A stretch of 64,000 bases of DNA from Biomphalaria glabrata (GCF_947242115.1 NC_074726.1:21479325-21543324), one strand, 5' to 3'; shown: positions 12,050 through 25,224, numbered from the stretch's first letter. Program-made: numbers and translations. Notes: a model not told the origin generated them from the letters alone.

Positions 12050-15000
12050 GTTTTTGTGGAATGGTATTAAGTACAATATTACAAAGTAAATGTTTCATAA
12101 TTCAAAAAGCTTTGTCATAGTGAAGCAATGTTTGCATGATTTTGAAAAATGAAAAAAATTTATGTGGAACTTTGCTGAAAATGCTAAAAAATATAACTAT
12201 GATACTAAGATAAATAGTAAGCCAATAAAAATAATCTCAACTTAGATTTTATTATCTCATGTAAATGGAATGAAATGAAAATCAATTTACTAACTGTGAA
12301 CTATTTATTTTATTTTAAAATATGTAACATTTCACTATTCAATAATGCCAGGGATAATATTACCAAATTATTATTATTCCTTTTGTATAGCATGTCTATA
12401 GCATTCTCAGTGTGCTTTAGTCAAATCTCTTGTGAAATGTTGGAAGGGGTATCAGGGAGAAGGTTTCTGTGCACTACTTTTATGGGTTCAGCAAAAACAA
12501 CTTGGCTCGATTCAAATCTCAAATGAAAAATCTCTAGTCTACATTAGATATGTAGCTGAGGTGGTATCTGGGAGAGGGTTACCTTGCTACCTTTAGGCAC
12601 TCAACTGGAGTCAAATTTTGTAATTAAAAAAATTCTAAGTCTTCAGTGGGATTAGAACTTGGACCTCCATAGATAGCCAAGTGTTTATGCCACTCACTCA
12701 AACATCCTACAATTAACATCAATAATCTATCTATACTAATCTTGTAATAATGGCCAACAAAGGTTAAAGAAGTTGATGGCAATTAATAAACAAAACAAAA
12801 ATGAATCTTATCCAAAAGAAATTCTAGAAAAAGAACAACTAAATAAACAAGGTATATAAAATTATTTCAAAATCAATTACTCATTTATGTGTAATAATAG
12901 GGTAAACTAAACAATAGTATTTTATTAGTCATTGATAAATAAAGAAAAAATGGGGATTGAACTCACAACGTTTATGTTATTAGCACAAACATCATATAAA
13001 CTGAGTTGACTAGGCATAATACAAATATGAGAGAAATTTTAGCTTGAAATAAATGATTTTACTTCCAACTTTCACATTCCAACTTCCTTACAATGAAGAA
13101 AGTGTAAACTGATGTTAGGTATTGTAAAAAAAGATTTTTAAAAATATTGATAAAACTAAAAAATCATTAGTTCAAAACTCATACCCAAACTTGAAAAAAA
13201 ATTTTTTTTTTTGCCTCTGAAACATGCCCTTGTGGAGTCTCACCAGAGAATGCCAACCATGTCTTCTAAAATTGCATTCTTTACTGAGAGGCCCAGAAAA
13301 AAATACTCACCAATAGAAAAAAAACTATGGAGAACTGCCTGATCTGGAAACAACTATTCAGTTCATCTCAGATGAGATACTATATGACCTCAACATGATA
13401 ATTTACCTAGTTAAACATAGAAGAGATATTTGAATAAAAAAGTAAACCACTTTAATGTTGGTTTGTCTGAACTTTTAATTAGGCCCTACATTATTTTATT
13501 GGGGCTGTTTCAAGAGATACAGTCCATCATAAGTGTATCTAGGGAAAAAAAGTGGTTAAATATTCATTATTCATATTTTCATAGACATCATGAAGGGGAG
13601 AAATAGTGATGGTCAATTTATTTTACAAAGCACCTGCCTAGAACTTTCAATTTTGTAGTTGGCAACAATTTTCTCACTTCAAAGATTCATGTATATATAG
13701 CTCAGTGATGCCTAAATCATTTTGACCTTTCACCTCATGTTTTGGTATAGACTTCGTCCTACGAACCAGCTGTGTAGATCTTGATTCTAAACTCTAAACT
13801 AAACCAAACGTTGAAGAAGTAAACAACTTAGATATAGGACTGATTAGGTCTACTAGATTATTAATTCTATTAATATTATTACCATTCTATCAAGTTCTAG
13901 AATCTAGATCTCGCTTATTAGGTCTACCATATCCAAGTTAATCCAATCAACCAATGCAGACAAAAAGTGAAAAACACTAAACATTAAACAGTTCACAAAT
14001 TTCTAAAGTCAATTTAGAATTTAGCTAAGGGTAATTTATCTAGATCTATAATCTGTGTTTAAAATACAGACGTTACTTCAAAAAACTAAAAAGATGATGA
14101 TTGACTAGATCTACTCTGGACTAGTCTAGACTCTAGTGACACTCTATCTATAGTCTATTCTCTGAGTATTTTTACTATTTACTCTATTCAAACTTTTAGT
14201 TCATTATGATTTGTTACAAGATTTCAGTTTAGAAGGTTTCAAACTTTTGTTCTAGATCTATAAAACATTCAAAAAGATGACACATTGTGACTGATCAGTG
14301 TTGCCTTTGTATGGTAGGAATCAGAATTGTAAAATAGTCAGGAGAATATTAAAGTAATTTTGCCTTGTGTTGTGCAGTCTCTTGTACAGGATTATGTCCA
14401 TATTAATTACCCCAATTTCCATTACACCCTTTCTCTTCTTAAGATTTTTGCTTGTGCTTCAAATATTTATTCATAATCTAACGGCTATATGGGCATGCGA
14501 AAAACAATTTAACAAACATGAATTACCACTGTATAACTTATTAATTATAAAATATGCACAATTCAAATGGGGTGATAGAAGAGAGAAATTGAAAGAATGA
14601 CATTGATTGGTTTGTAAAATAAGTAAAAATTGGATATTCATGCTCAAAATAAATTCTATCCCACGCTCTTGTTTGAAGACGATGAAAAGTGCAGCTAGCT
14701 TTAGCCAGATGGCCATCTACTTTTCTCAAAAGTGAATCTCCATTGGCAGCATGGGAATAACTCTGCAATTACAACTAAATCTCAATAATGTAGTAGTTAT
14801 TTCCCTTATTAAGTGCCAAACAAAATAACTAATCACTAATAAAGAATAATTAATTGACTTATTGGTTAATTTTTTAATTGATTTTATGTTTTGTTAGGTA
14901 CAAAAAAAATTTGTTTTAAGTTTTAACTTGATCTGAGAATGTGTGTGGGGGAAATAATTTGTACAATTATCTAAGTGGACCAAACCCTACTTGTTTATCC

Positions 15001-16060
15001 ATATCTGTAAATAGTGAAGGATTAATTTCCCTTGTTGGTATCATACAAAATAATCAATTGCCAGTAATTAATTGACTAATTGTTTTTTACTGATTCCTGT
15101 CTTGTCAATGCCAATGAATATTTGTGCAAAGGTTCAACTTAATCCTAGAATGGATGTTCAAACTCTTTACAAGACAGACAGACAGAATTAATATTAGATT
15201 TGTAAATGGGTAAAGCCTTTGCCACTAACATTTTTTTTCCATTTTTTATATAATTTTTTTGGATAGAGGTGTCATTTTTTCATCAATCTAAGAACATGTC
15301 TGGGGACTACAACTTTTGAAAATAATATTTAGTAATGTTTCGATTGTTTAAATATGAATTATTCTGTGCCATCTTCTGTACTGGGCACATGCCACTCTAA
15401 TGGATAGGGAAATAAAAAATGCTGTGTCATTGTTGGGTTTATACCTCATGTAATGTCTGATTGGAAAACAGCTTTAGTATGACCTCATAATCATCTTATG
15501 GATTGGTTCACTAATATAGAATCGAGATTTGAGATGTGGCACTCATTTGAAGTGAAACTAACTAATCTGTCTATACTGTAAATTCTAAATTGCTTTTAAA
15601 TAAAAACTTAAATAAAAATAAAGTTAAACACTATGGTGTATCTATTTAAATGTTGAGAACTCAAAAAAAAATATTTTGAACAACGGTAAAGAAAAATTTG
15701 GATACTTAAAAAAAAATGGTGTGGTTAAAAACAAACAACTACAACAACAACATTGATAATAAAACTCATTCCTCATATCTTTTTTTTTCTCTTCACATTG
15801 TGACCTTCACAATTTTATGATAGCTAAGAGGTTTTCATTTTTCAGTATGTTAACATAGTAATGACTATGCATGATTTTGAAGAATGGTTTATCAAAAGGC
15901 AAACTAGACCAAAGTTTTATGATATCATTGTGACTAGTTGAAACTTAATAAAGCTGTTGACCACAAAGTAATACTTTTGTTTCCTACTTTGTAATTGCAT
16001 GGTAATTTTATTTTTATGTTTTTTATATTATTGTTGTCTTTATATGTATGGATGTGTTTT
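12050..16060. other. Intergenic region between the ankyrin gene and quinone reductase A
   Basis: About 4 kb without a convincing exon. It holds a diverged SINE (12575-12710), further tRNA-like remnants near 12955-13010, TAGATCTA-rich DNA at 13840-14280, an ACAGACGTTACTTC relative at 14068, and AT-rich direct repeats containing AATTGACTAATTG-type strings near 14830-14890 and 15050-15120. The promoter and 5' non-coding exon of gene A should lie here, but I could not place them. Confidence 0.5.
12575..12710 (-). mobile_element. tRNA-derived SINE (strongly diverged)
   Basis: The minus strand shows the head in decayed form (AAACACTTGGCTATC...GGAGGTCCAAGTTCTAATCC), recognisable from the A-box and B-box order shared with better copies such as 23407-23672. 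Confidence 0.5.
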
Positions 16061-16085
16061 TTTGTTTGTTTTTTTTTTCAGCTGT

Positions 16086-19000
16086 ATGATCACTAGACGT
16101 TTCAGCTCTCTAGTCATGAAGGCCATAAGAGTTGCAAAGTTCGGTGGAGTGGAGAATTTGAAATTAGAAACTGATATCCCGATTCCAATACCATCAGACT
16201 CAGAAGTAAATATATTTTTTTATTCTAAAACAACTAAGTTCATTAGCTGCAAGTATAACTTGAAGACTAGAATCATCATAAAAAATACTATTTGTTTTAT
16301 CCAGTTTTATCAACCTCAAGCTGACTTTTTCATTTCTGAATTTTCATTTCTGAGTAGTTCATGTTAGACCTGCCAATTATTAAAGTAAAAGTTTCCCCTT
16401 TCAGATCTTGCAATCTATGGGGCAGATGATGTTAAGGTCATCTGTTTCTGTGGCCAATTGTTAATGAGCATGGTGTCATGTGGCCAGCACAACAACCAAA
16501 AAGTCAGGTACCCATTAGAGTTGGGTGGACTCAGGGGCGCCCTAAAAATCACTGAGATTCGAACCCAAGACCTCAGAAGCCAAGTGCTTAAACACTCAGC
16601 CTGCAGACCTATCTATAGTTTCAAAATAATTGTCTCATTGTTTTTCATCTCTAGTAATCTTGTCCACCATTAGCAAAATTTCTTTTAGTACTATGTTAAG
16701 AGACACTGATATTCAAATGTATCTTTACCTGATAGAAAAATTAATTTGATCTCATTTAAAAAGTATAGCTTGTACAGCATGGTTGTCAATGTCATTTGTC
16801 CATGTTATTTTCAGAGAAGAAAGTACAGTTTCCGCAGGTTTATGGCCTCCAAGATTGCCTGATCTGCTTGCGATTTTTATTTATGGGGTAACTGAACTCT
16901 TTCAGTGTGGATTATTTTGACTGAAAAAATAAAGGAGTTTTCCGGGGTGAAAAAAAATGTACAACAGGGGGCTGATTTACTAATGAAACTAACTTAACTT
17001 TCTTATTTTGCTAGATAATCTAACATATTTTATTATTTTTTTTAATGGAAAATGAGTTGGCTACAAAAGTGTTAAAAATAAAATAATTTTTTTAAAGAAA
17101 TTTTTTTTATTGAGTTTAAACTGAATAGAGAAAAAGGAAATATATATTAAACAAATTGAGTCAACCTTTTAATTATAATTTCAATATTGCAAAATCATAA
17201 ACACATTTTATTTCTAGCAATTTCATAAAAGATGAATAAATGCAATAAGAAATTGTATTACTTAAATTATTTTGTGTCCCGTGAAATAAACTAAAAAAAG
17301 AGGAACCACTCACACAATGTAGTCATAGCAGGCCTCTTTTACCTTGGCCACCCTGCATTAATAGTAAAAATAGTAAGATTTCTTTTAGTACTTGGTTAGA
17401 TCAATACCCAAGCTGAAGAATATGTCAGAAAGAACAACACATTTGATGTCATGAAAAAAATTATAGCTTGTCAATGTTTGTTTACATTAAATTAGGTTCT
17501 CATTAAGATACATGCAGCTGGAATCAATCCAGTGGACACATACATTAGAACAGGAACCTATTCTAGAGTACCCCAGCTACCTTACACACCTGGTCAAGAT
17601 GCCGCAGGCGTTGTGGAAGCTGTTGGTGAAGGAGTAACTCAGTTTAAGGTTTGTTTTCCATGTTAAGGTTTAAATTTAGAGCTTGTCTTGTTAGAATCTA
17701 AATAAGATTATCAAATATTTTGTATAACAGTTAGAAAAACAAGCAATAGAAAAAAGAATACTTTTTTAATACAAAGCTTCTCTAAGGGAAGGAACCGCTG
17801 TATTACCATTTATACAGCCTAACTCCCTTTTTTGCTATATAAAACAAAATTGCTTTTTTTTTTAAATTATTTTTTTTTGTTTTTCTTGTTTATGTTTTAG
17901 AACAACCAAATCTTTTTTTTTTGTATACAAATATATCAGGATAAAACAATACTACATTAGCCAGGGGTAATGGTAAATGATGAGTTCTTTAACTTTTGTG
18001 AACTTTCAGAAAGGGGATCGAGTGTTTACAATGACAAGTGTCAGTGGGACGTATGCCGAATTTGCCACGGCCAATATAAAATTTGTGGCTCATCTAGATG
18101 ACAAACTTTCATTTGCTCAGGGAGCATCCTTTGGTGTGCCCTACTACACTGCTTACAAGTCACTATTCCTCAGGTAGATACTTATGTGCTTGTGGGTAAG
18201 ATGTTCCTGGTAGATTTATGTGTAGCTCAGGTATTTTGTACATTATAAGTTATCATTCTACTGACTATTCTGAAATTCATGCTCACCTAATTTCCCTTTG
18301 TTTCTTTTGAAGAAATAATTTGTAGGTAATATTGATCTTTTTTGAATATTTTTCCTATTTAGTCGTTAATTATTGGGACCCACATATTATTTGTGGGCAT
18401 GATAAGGTAAAGTGCTTGGTATTCATACAAAGAGGTCCTGAGTTCAAATCCTTGTAAAGACTGGGATTTTGAACTTAACAGGATTTTAAGGATGCCCCTG
18501 AGTCCACCCAGCATTAATAGGTACCTGACATATGTTGAGAAAGTAAAGGTGGTTGTTCATTGTGCTATTTACTGTTGACCATGGAGACAGATGAACCTTA
18601 CATCTTCTGCCCCCATACATTGCAAGGTCTGAAAGGGTGACCTATATATTATTTAATGAATTTTTTTGATTAGTAAAATTATCTAGAGAAAAATATTTTT
18701 TGCTGTTTGGAAACAGTCAAAATACAATTTAACAACCATAAACACAGAGAAAAAAAAGATGTTTTTTCATTTCATGTCATCATCATTTCGTTATGTTTGT
18801 AAGACACATCTTTTTGTTTTTTTCCTTTCAGAGCACAGGCCAAGCCTGGAGAGACAGTTCTAGTCCATGGAGCCAGTGGGGGAGTAAGTTGCACACACAT
18901 TACTTTCACAGCATAACATGTGCACAAAGAGTTATTCTAAATTGCATAACATAAACACAGAAAGCTATTCAAAATTATTTTTTGTTAATGGCTCACAAAT

Positions 19001-22000
19001 GTTAAGAAGCTTATACTATCAACAAAATTACAATTAAAACTGAGTGGTGCTTTTTTTTTCAATATAAAATAACTGTTAGAATTGGACAATTCTGATTTGT
19101 GATATAAATTAAATTTGAAGTTTTATAAATAATTTTTAAACTGCCCTTTTAAATAGAACTATTAACTCGTATATTTTTTTTTCATAATTCCTATTTTTTA
19201 TAGAAGCCATTGTCCTAGCTTAATGTGAAATTGCTTTTAACATCTATTGTTTGATTGTTCTATTAAGTACAAATTTGTTTTTGTGATAAAAATGAAAGCA
19301 TGTATTTTTTTAAATTTATTTTTTTTCTGTCCTTCATACCTGCAGTCATTTTTGAGTTAAGTAATATTTTTATTTGCTGATTCTTTATTTTGTTTTTGTG
19401 CTATTATTTAATTTTTTTTTTTTGGTTCAACTATTGCATCTGCCCAGGTTGGCCTAGCAGCTGTTCAGTTGGCTAAATCTCATGGACTACGTGTGGTAGG
19501 AACAGCTGGTACAAAGGAAGGCCTGGATTTGGTGAAGAAAAATGGAGCAGACTTTGTGTACAACCATAGGGAACCAGATTATTTGGACAAAGTCATAGTA
19601 AGCTCTTGTGTTTACTTACTAAAACTTAGATATGATCCTCCTGCATCATTTAGTGCATAGAGAGGTAAAGCTCTCTCCATGAAGATTAGTTGAAGGCAAC
19701 TTCTACAGCCTTTTCCTAACTATTGTCTACAGATTTTGGGGTCTAAATAAAATGTGATGCCATGCTAAAACAGACAGCCTGATATTACTTTAAATGTTTA
19801 GAGAGAGAGAGAGAGAAAAAAAAATCATTTCAAAGTAAACGTTACACAAATTTATATGTAAAATCATCAGTAGAAACACCAAAAGCTAGTGAATAGAATT
19901 AAATATATACAATTTAAACTTGGTATGGATAATTTTTTTTCTGTTATGAAAAGAGTCGATGTGTGTGTGTGGGGTTATTCTATATGATCTATAGTATGCA
20001 AGCCTAATGAATGTGCCAGATAGATCTGTTATATTTTACTTTTACTTTTAATCATTTCTTTAAAATTGCAGTTCATATTAACTGAACAATTTCTATATTT
20101 AAAAAAAAAAGTAATTGAAAAAAATAATTGTCTAAATATAATAGTTAAAATTAGCTTTTTAATGCAATGTCTTGCAGATATCCAAAATAACCATAACTGT
20201 TATTTTAGATTTCGTTTGTTTTGTTATACCAATGCCAATTATCACTCACCATTAATTGATCATTTCTATTTTTTTTGTTAATTAAGATGAACTAAATTGA
20301 TGTATTTTATAGTTACTTGAATAATTTACTTTCAACAATAGCACACATTTATACAGCACATTTACTAGTGGTCTACAAACTTATTTTCTCTGCACAGAAA
20401 GAAGTGGAAGGAGGCATTGATATAGTGCTAGAGATGTTGGCCAATGTCAATTTACAGAATGATCTGAACATTGTTAACTTCAGGGGAAGAATTGTGGTGA
20501 GTTTTCTTTTTGTTCTACAGACAGTTGCTTCTTCTGTGTCACATGTGGCAAAATATGTAGGGTCTTCCAAGGCTGGGGATGCTCTCCCCTGTGGGTCAGC
20601 ATGATGCCCTCTATTGGGACATTAGTTCCCTCTCGTGCACCTCCCCAGTAGTGAAAGTGTCATGTGGATACCACATTATATGCAGTGATCCAAATCCAGC
20701 ATGATCTTGTAATTTCAGACAGCACTGGGAGTAAAGAGACACTATTTCATGCCTATTCACTGAGAGAGATCCTTCTCAGTGTCAAAGGGTTGAGTGTGGA
20801 CAGTCAGCTGCTCCAACTTAAATGGACTTTATCTAAGGGTCTTCATAGCCTTGTGAAATCTAGCACTCTTCATGCTTGAGGACAAATGTCTTATTTTTGT
20901 AATTAAGTGAAAGATAAATGGATTGTTCTTGTTAGCTATTTAAACACTTGGTATGCAGCTACCTAAACATTTTTAGTGCAGTGGGGGCACTGTGAGTCAA
21001 AGTTTGGCCTGAACCATGCTAAATAAGAACAAACTCGACTATTGCCCATTTTGTACTTAACCAAGTCTTGTCTTAGACCTCATTCTAATAATAAGTGATA
21101 GCCTTTGAGACTGAAATTTATAGAAGAAATTTATTTAGCTATGCAGACCATTAATACCCTGAGCTTATTAGGGTCACAATAGTAATTCGAGACATATTTA
21201 AAAACATTACAATGTTGATAAAAGCAGAAGAAAAATAATTTTTATTTGATTGGTTGATTCATTTTGTGAGCCGCATTGTCGCTCTGGAAACTGTATGTAG
21301 TGAGAATAGTTTTAATCTTTTAAAATAGTTTCTTTTTCAGGCTATGCGATCTATAGGGCAGATGATGTAAAGGTCATCTGTTTCTTTGACCAACAGTTAA
21401 CAGGCAGGGTGTCATGTGGCCAGTACAATGACCAACCGCCTTTACTTTCCACAACTAAACTTAGGTACTCATTAGAGTTGGGTGGACTCAGGGGCGCCCT
21501 AAAAATCCTGACACTTAGCCACCGCACCCCTTTAACCACTTAGCACCTATAAATAATCACTCACTAAGAAAACCATGAACTTGTATCATACTGGTGCTGT
21601 AGTGATACAGGCAACAATGGCTTTCCACTCCTCATATTTCATAGCTATCGGATTTGTCATATATACAGACAGGATGGTTGACTCCTGCCTGCTTCCATAA
21701 CCTGTTTTTCATCTTATCACCTTTTTCCACTTGCATTTTTTCAGTAGGTGCTTAAGTGTATTTCAGAGATCTAACATGAGACATTATATATTTTACAGGT
21801 GATTGGTTGCAGAGGCTCTATTCAGATTAATCCTCGACTGAGCATGGGTAAAGAAAGCAACATAATGGGTGTGGCACTGATGACATCAACAGAGGTCAGT
21901 AAATAAATGCTGTTGCATTCTCTCAGTGATAAAATATTGTGACATTCAGTTCTATAGAATGCTTGTAGGCAGTTAAACGTTTTACTGTACAGACAGACAG

Positions 22001-22586
22001 ACATACAGAGTGAGTTGATATAAGCTTTGTAACAAAGTTTTCAGTTTCCCAATTGAAATACATCCAATATAATTGAATTCAAAAGATACCAGTGCCTCCA
22101 ATATAATTGTATTCAAAAGATACCAGTGCCTCTGATATAATTGTATCCAAAAGATACTTGTACCTCTAATATAATTGTATCCAAAAGATACCAGTGCCTC
22201 CAATATAATTGTATCCAAAAGATACCAGTGCCTCTGATATAATTGTATCCAAAAAGATACCAGTGCCTCCAATACAATCTTGTGTTTAACTGTATGCAGC
22301 TCTTTTATTTTTAGGTACCTACTATTCTTTTTATTGTTTGTTGATGATTATCTCCCTTGTTTGTCTGTACCTTATTATTTTAAGTATTTTTCAAGTTTTT
22401 CTTGTTTGTCTGTGTATTCAGGCTGACTGGAAAGAGATGCATGCTGCCCTACAGGCTGGTCAGAGGACAGGTTGCCTTGTCCCACACATTGGTAAAATCT
22501 ATTCCCTCAAAGAAGCTGACAGGGCACAAAACGATGTGATCAATAATGCAGGCACATTTGGTAATCTTGTTTTACAGATTGCCTAA
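16086..22586 (+). CDS. CRYZ: Zeta-crystallin-like NADPH:quinone oxidoreductase, paralogue A (8 coding exons)
   Basis: Exons: 16086-16205, 17496-17648, 18010-18173, 18832-18883, 19448-19597, 20398-20496, 21799-21894, 22422-22586. All introns are GT-AG, and the join gives 332 residues against about 329 in human CRYZ. The enzyme belongs to the medium-chain reductase family and reduces quinones by one electron using NADPH. Visible family features are [10 protein letters not shown] at the N-terminus, [39 protein letters not shown], the Rossmann motif [11 protein letters not shown] (about residues 157-167, across the exon 4/5 junction), [16 protein letters not shown] and [13 protein letters not shown]. 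No catalytic zinc ligands are expected in this subfamily. I start at the upstream Met because it adds a basic [10 protein letters not shown] leader that could be a mitochondrial presequence; the inner Met at 16116 is the usual family start. The C-terminus ends LVLQIA, unlike LDTSK in paralogues B and C. Confidence 0.95.
16392..16605 (-). mobile_element. tRNA-derived SINE
   Basis: The minus strand reads AAGCACTTGGCTTCTGAGG, then TTGGGTTCGAATCTCAG, then the body GGGCGCCCCTGAGTCCACCC and the tail region ending AGATTGCAAGATCTGAAAGG. It lies antisense in intron 1 of gene A. Confidence 0.85.
18386..18642 (+). mobile_element. tRNA-derived SINE
   Basis: The sense copy has AAAGTGCTTGGTATTC, a B-box-like GAGTTCAAATCC, the body GCCCCTGAGTCCACCCAG and the tail GCAAGGTCTGAAAGG. 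It lies in intron 3 of gene A. Confidence 0.8.
20505..20600 (+). mobile_element. LINE zinc-knuckle fragment
   Basis: The frame [15 protein letters not shown] resembles the C-terminal CxxCGKxC knuckle of the LINEs in this window. It begins within about ten bases of the donor site of exon 6 of gene A. It is a short relic. Confidence 0.45.
21337..21538 (-). mobile_element. tRNA-derived SINE (body, head truncated)
   Basis: The minus-strand body GGGCGCCCCTGAGTCCACCC and the tail ending in AGATCGCATAGCCTGAAA are intact, while only a remnant of the tRNA-like head (GGTGCGGTGGCTAAGTGTC) remains. It lies in intron 6 of gene A. Confidence 0.75.
22065..22277. repeat. 34-bp minisatellite, about six copies, in intron 7 of gene A
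   Basis: Unit of 34-35 bp containing AATATAATTGTATCCAAAAG followed by ATACCAGTGCCTC. Adjacent units differ by a few substitutions. The array ends about 145 bp before exon 8 of gene A. Confidence 0.9.
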
Positions 22587-22669
22587 ATTTACCTTTTGGT
22601 AATCTTGTATTACAGATTGCCTAAATTTACCTATTGGTTATCTTGTATTACAGATTGTCTAAATTTGTC
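22557..22669 (+). repeat. 38-bp tandem repeat across the stop codon of gene A
   Basis: Three units start at about 22560, 22598 and 22636, each with a GGTAATCTTG-type start, TTACAGATTG and CTAAATTT. The first unit holds the last codons (GNLVLQIA) and the stop of gene A; the other two lie in the 3' UTR. Each unit also contains a TTxTTACAG string resembling a 3' splice site. Confidence 0.9.
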
Positions 22670-23029
22670 CTAGTTGGTTTTGCTACCCTTTTTAAATCCT
22701 TTGAACCATCTTATGGTATTGAAGTTTTAATTAGGCTGGACTATTCATTTATTCAACTCTCCTATTGGATTTCTTACACTATTCTATTACTCAAGTCAAG
22801 TGTAAATATGTGCAATGATTATCATTTCAAGAATTGTTATTATTTATATATATATTTTTATATATCAGTCATTTTCTTAATTTCACTATTTTTACCAAAA
22901 CATGAAACATAACAAATGGAGTTTGTATTTACTCTCCTTTTTGTGAAGTAAATGGAGATATAAATAGAAATAGGGGAGCTAAGTACTATTAATTATCTTT
23001 GCTCTTCCCTTTGTAATTCTACCTTGTAA

Positions 23030-23098
23030 GTGGCCATAGAAACAGATGAGCTTTACATCATCTGCTCCCATGAAGAACCTGGACTGAAAGGGTACATT
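23030..23098 (+). mobile_element. SINE 3' fragment
   Basis: GTGGCCATAGAAACAGATGAG and ATCATCTGCTCCCATG...CTGAAAGGG match the tail of the common SINE; the tRNA head is absent. Confidence 0.6.
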
Positions 23099-23124
23099 TT
23101 TACAACCTGGTCAAGAAATGAAAA

Positions 23125-23130
23125 AATAAA
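23125..23130 (+). terminator. Candidate polyadenylation signal of gene A
   Basis: AATAAA about 540 bases after the stop of gene A. It is the best canonical signal in the 3' flank, but a SINE fragment precedes it, so the true site is uncertain. Confidence 0.4.
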
Positions 23131-23406
23131 ACAATGAAATTAACAATTTTACTGAGTTCATTTTTAATTGCTATCAAAATTAAGCTACTTTTATAAAATT
23201 TTGGTTGATTGCCAAAATAGATTGATCATATCCTGATGCTTGCTACAAAGTAAATGTCCAACAAAGCTTCAATGTATACATCATGGGCTATTTATAGGTT
23301 GTACAGTCTATTTTATATAAATGTACACCAGGTTTTGATAAATTAAAACTTTTCATAAAATTCAAAATTTCATTTCATTTAAAAATAAAACAATTATTAT
23401 GAATGA

Positions 23407-23672
23407 AAACGGAGGCGCTGTGGCTGTGTGGCAAGTGCTTGGCTTTCAAACCTGGAGTCCCAGGTTCGAATCCTGGGGAAGACTGGGAGTTCTACTTTAG
23501 GGCACCTCTGAGTCCACCTTGCTATAATGAGTACCTGACATTAGTTGGGGAAATGTAAAGGCAGTTGGTCATTGTGCTGGCAACATAACAGCCTCATTAA
23601 TGGTGAGCTATAGAAACAGATGACCTTTCACCTGCCCACTAGATCACAAGATCTGAAAGGGGAACTTTACTT
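23407..23672 (+). mobile_element. tRNA-derived SINE, near full-length reference copy
   Basis: The head has GGAGGCGCTGTGGCTGTGTGG (A-box region), AAGTGCTTGGCTTTCAAACC and CCAGGTTCGAATCCTGG (B box), so a tRNA-like polymerase III promoter is present. The body has GAAGACTGGGA, GGGCACCTCTGAGTCCACC, GTACCTGACATTAGTTGGGG and GTTGGTCATTGTGCTGG, and the tail has AGATCACAAGATCTGAAAGG. The total is about 265 bases. It is a SINE and not a functional tRNA gene, because the sequence continues as a shared body. Confidence 0.9.
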
Positions 23673-24004
23673 TTAGTATGAAGGAAAATATTTTTCAAAG
23701 TGTTTAAATCAGTTATAAATAACACGATTAAACTTGTTATAAATATGCTAGTTTTCAAATTATGTGAAATAAACTTTAACTAAGGCTACATACATAAATT
23801 ACTATGTCTTTACTGCCTGTCTGATCATGTCATTTACACTTGTAACTCATCGCAGTTGTCCCGAGTCTTAACTCTGCCTGCCACCATTTCTTACCTCCCT
23901 ACAGCAAATTAGAGGTATGATGTCATAATCTTTGTTCTTATACTCAAGTCAACCCTTTTTTTAACCTCACTTATATCAAGTCACTCCTTGGGTCTGTCTG
24001 GTCA

Positions 24005-24205
24005 AAATCATTGACATGTTATTTCTCCCACTTCCCATTCTCAAATCAATTCCAAACAATGCCAGCTTTGCCTAATTATTCATTGTCGACGACAGCACAT
24101 GAATCAAGCAAAAAAATTAACCAATTAGTCATTAATTGATTGATTCAAAATAACTGATGTAATTTCACTCCAAATATAATCAAGGTTTTTAACAAATATT
24201 TTATA
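24005..24205 (+). repeat. Dispersed repeat with core CATTGTCGACGACAGCAC
   Basis: It matches 8265-8470: CTCCCACTTCCCATTCTC, TTATTCATTGTCGACGACAG and ATGAATCAA, followed by AT-rich sequence. It lies between genes A and B. Confidence 0.7.
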
Positions 24206-24209
24206 TTTA

Positions 24210-25159
24210 ACTTATTTCTTTTGTTAAACTAAGCTACATAACTCCAAAATCAGATTTTTCTAAAAAAAAAAAAAAAAAGAAAATAAATCAAACAAGCATT
24301 TCATATTATCTAAGTCATATTGCACTAAAAAAATACCAGAAGATTTGAAACAATTTTTACTTCATTAATCAAAAACAAAAAATTCAAATAGTCCTTGTAT
24401 GTCAGAGTTACAATGTCTTAGAATATTACTTCATTATAATAATGTAATAATGATAGCAAACTATCAATGTTTGTTGGCACACAACACACAATCATCATAA
24501 TTGTTACCTATATAACAATATCTATGCATCATTAACAATCATAGCAATAACAAATAAGGACGAAGTAAGTAGTCATACCAATAGTTGTTTAACTAATAGA
24601 AAGGACAGAGGCTGGAAGTAGATGAAACGCCTGAAGGTCAATAGTCTAAATTGTCCCTTGAGAAACCAAATGAAATTGGATGATGACTTTGAGAGCTTTC
24701 TGCAAAGCTTAGTTGGGAACGACTGTATTAGACTGTTCTTCTAGAATGTTGTACATCACCCAGAGGTTAGCCAAAGCATTGGGACACTCAAGTAGCTGAA
24801 GGAAACATCTGAAAGATCTGACCAGAAAGAACACAACAACATTTGCTTCTTTTTAGATGAACACTTTTTCTCAAAGAATAAAATTGTCATTTCTCATGGA
24901 CAAATGGTTTTAAAAAAGATTTTCTTCCTGTCAGATAACCAAAGTGCAAAATAATATTTTTATCTAATCATTATAAAGATTCTAGTCCTAGAGTTGCACT
25001 ATTATTATTATATTTGTTTTTTATGGCTCTGTGGAAAAGATACAATACACTTTCCCGTACAAATAGTCATGTGTCTTTTGATAAGTACCTTGTTATTAAA
25101 TACATTGGATCCCAAACAATAGCATAATCTATATGTTGGTTTTGTTTGAGTATATCTTT

Positions 25160-25160
<1 letters not shown>
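24210..25160. other. Region between convergent genes A and B, probably including the 3' UTR of B
   Basis: Genes A and B converge here. No coding exon is seen. The GC-richer stretch at 24600-24830 is not recognised. I could not fix a polyadenylation site for gene B. Confidence 0.4.

Positions 25161-25162
<2 letters not shown>

Positions 25163-25224
<62 letters not shown>
25163..25224. repeat. (TA)n microsatellite in the 3' flank of gene B
   Basis: An alternating TA run of about 60 bases, starting about 40 bases beyond the stop codon of gene B on the minus strand, so it is likely transcribed in its 3' UTR. Confidence 0.97.

Noticed and set aside
12275-12526. 83-codon plus-strand frame after the ankyrin gene
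   Set aside because: AT-rich, no domain, no splice context, and its end overlaps a decayed repeat.
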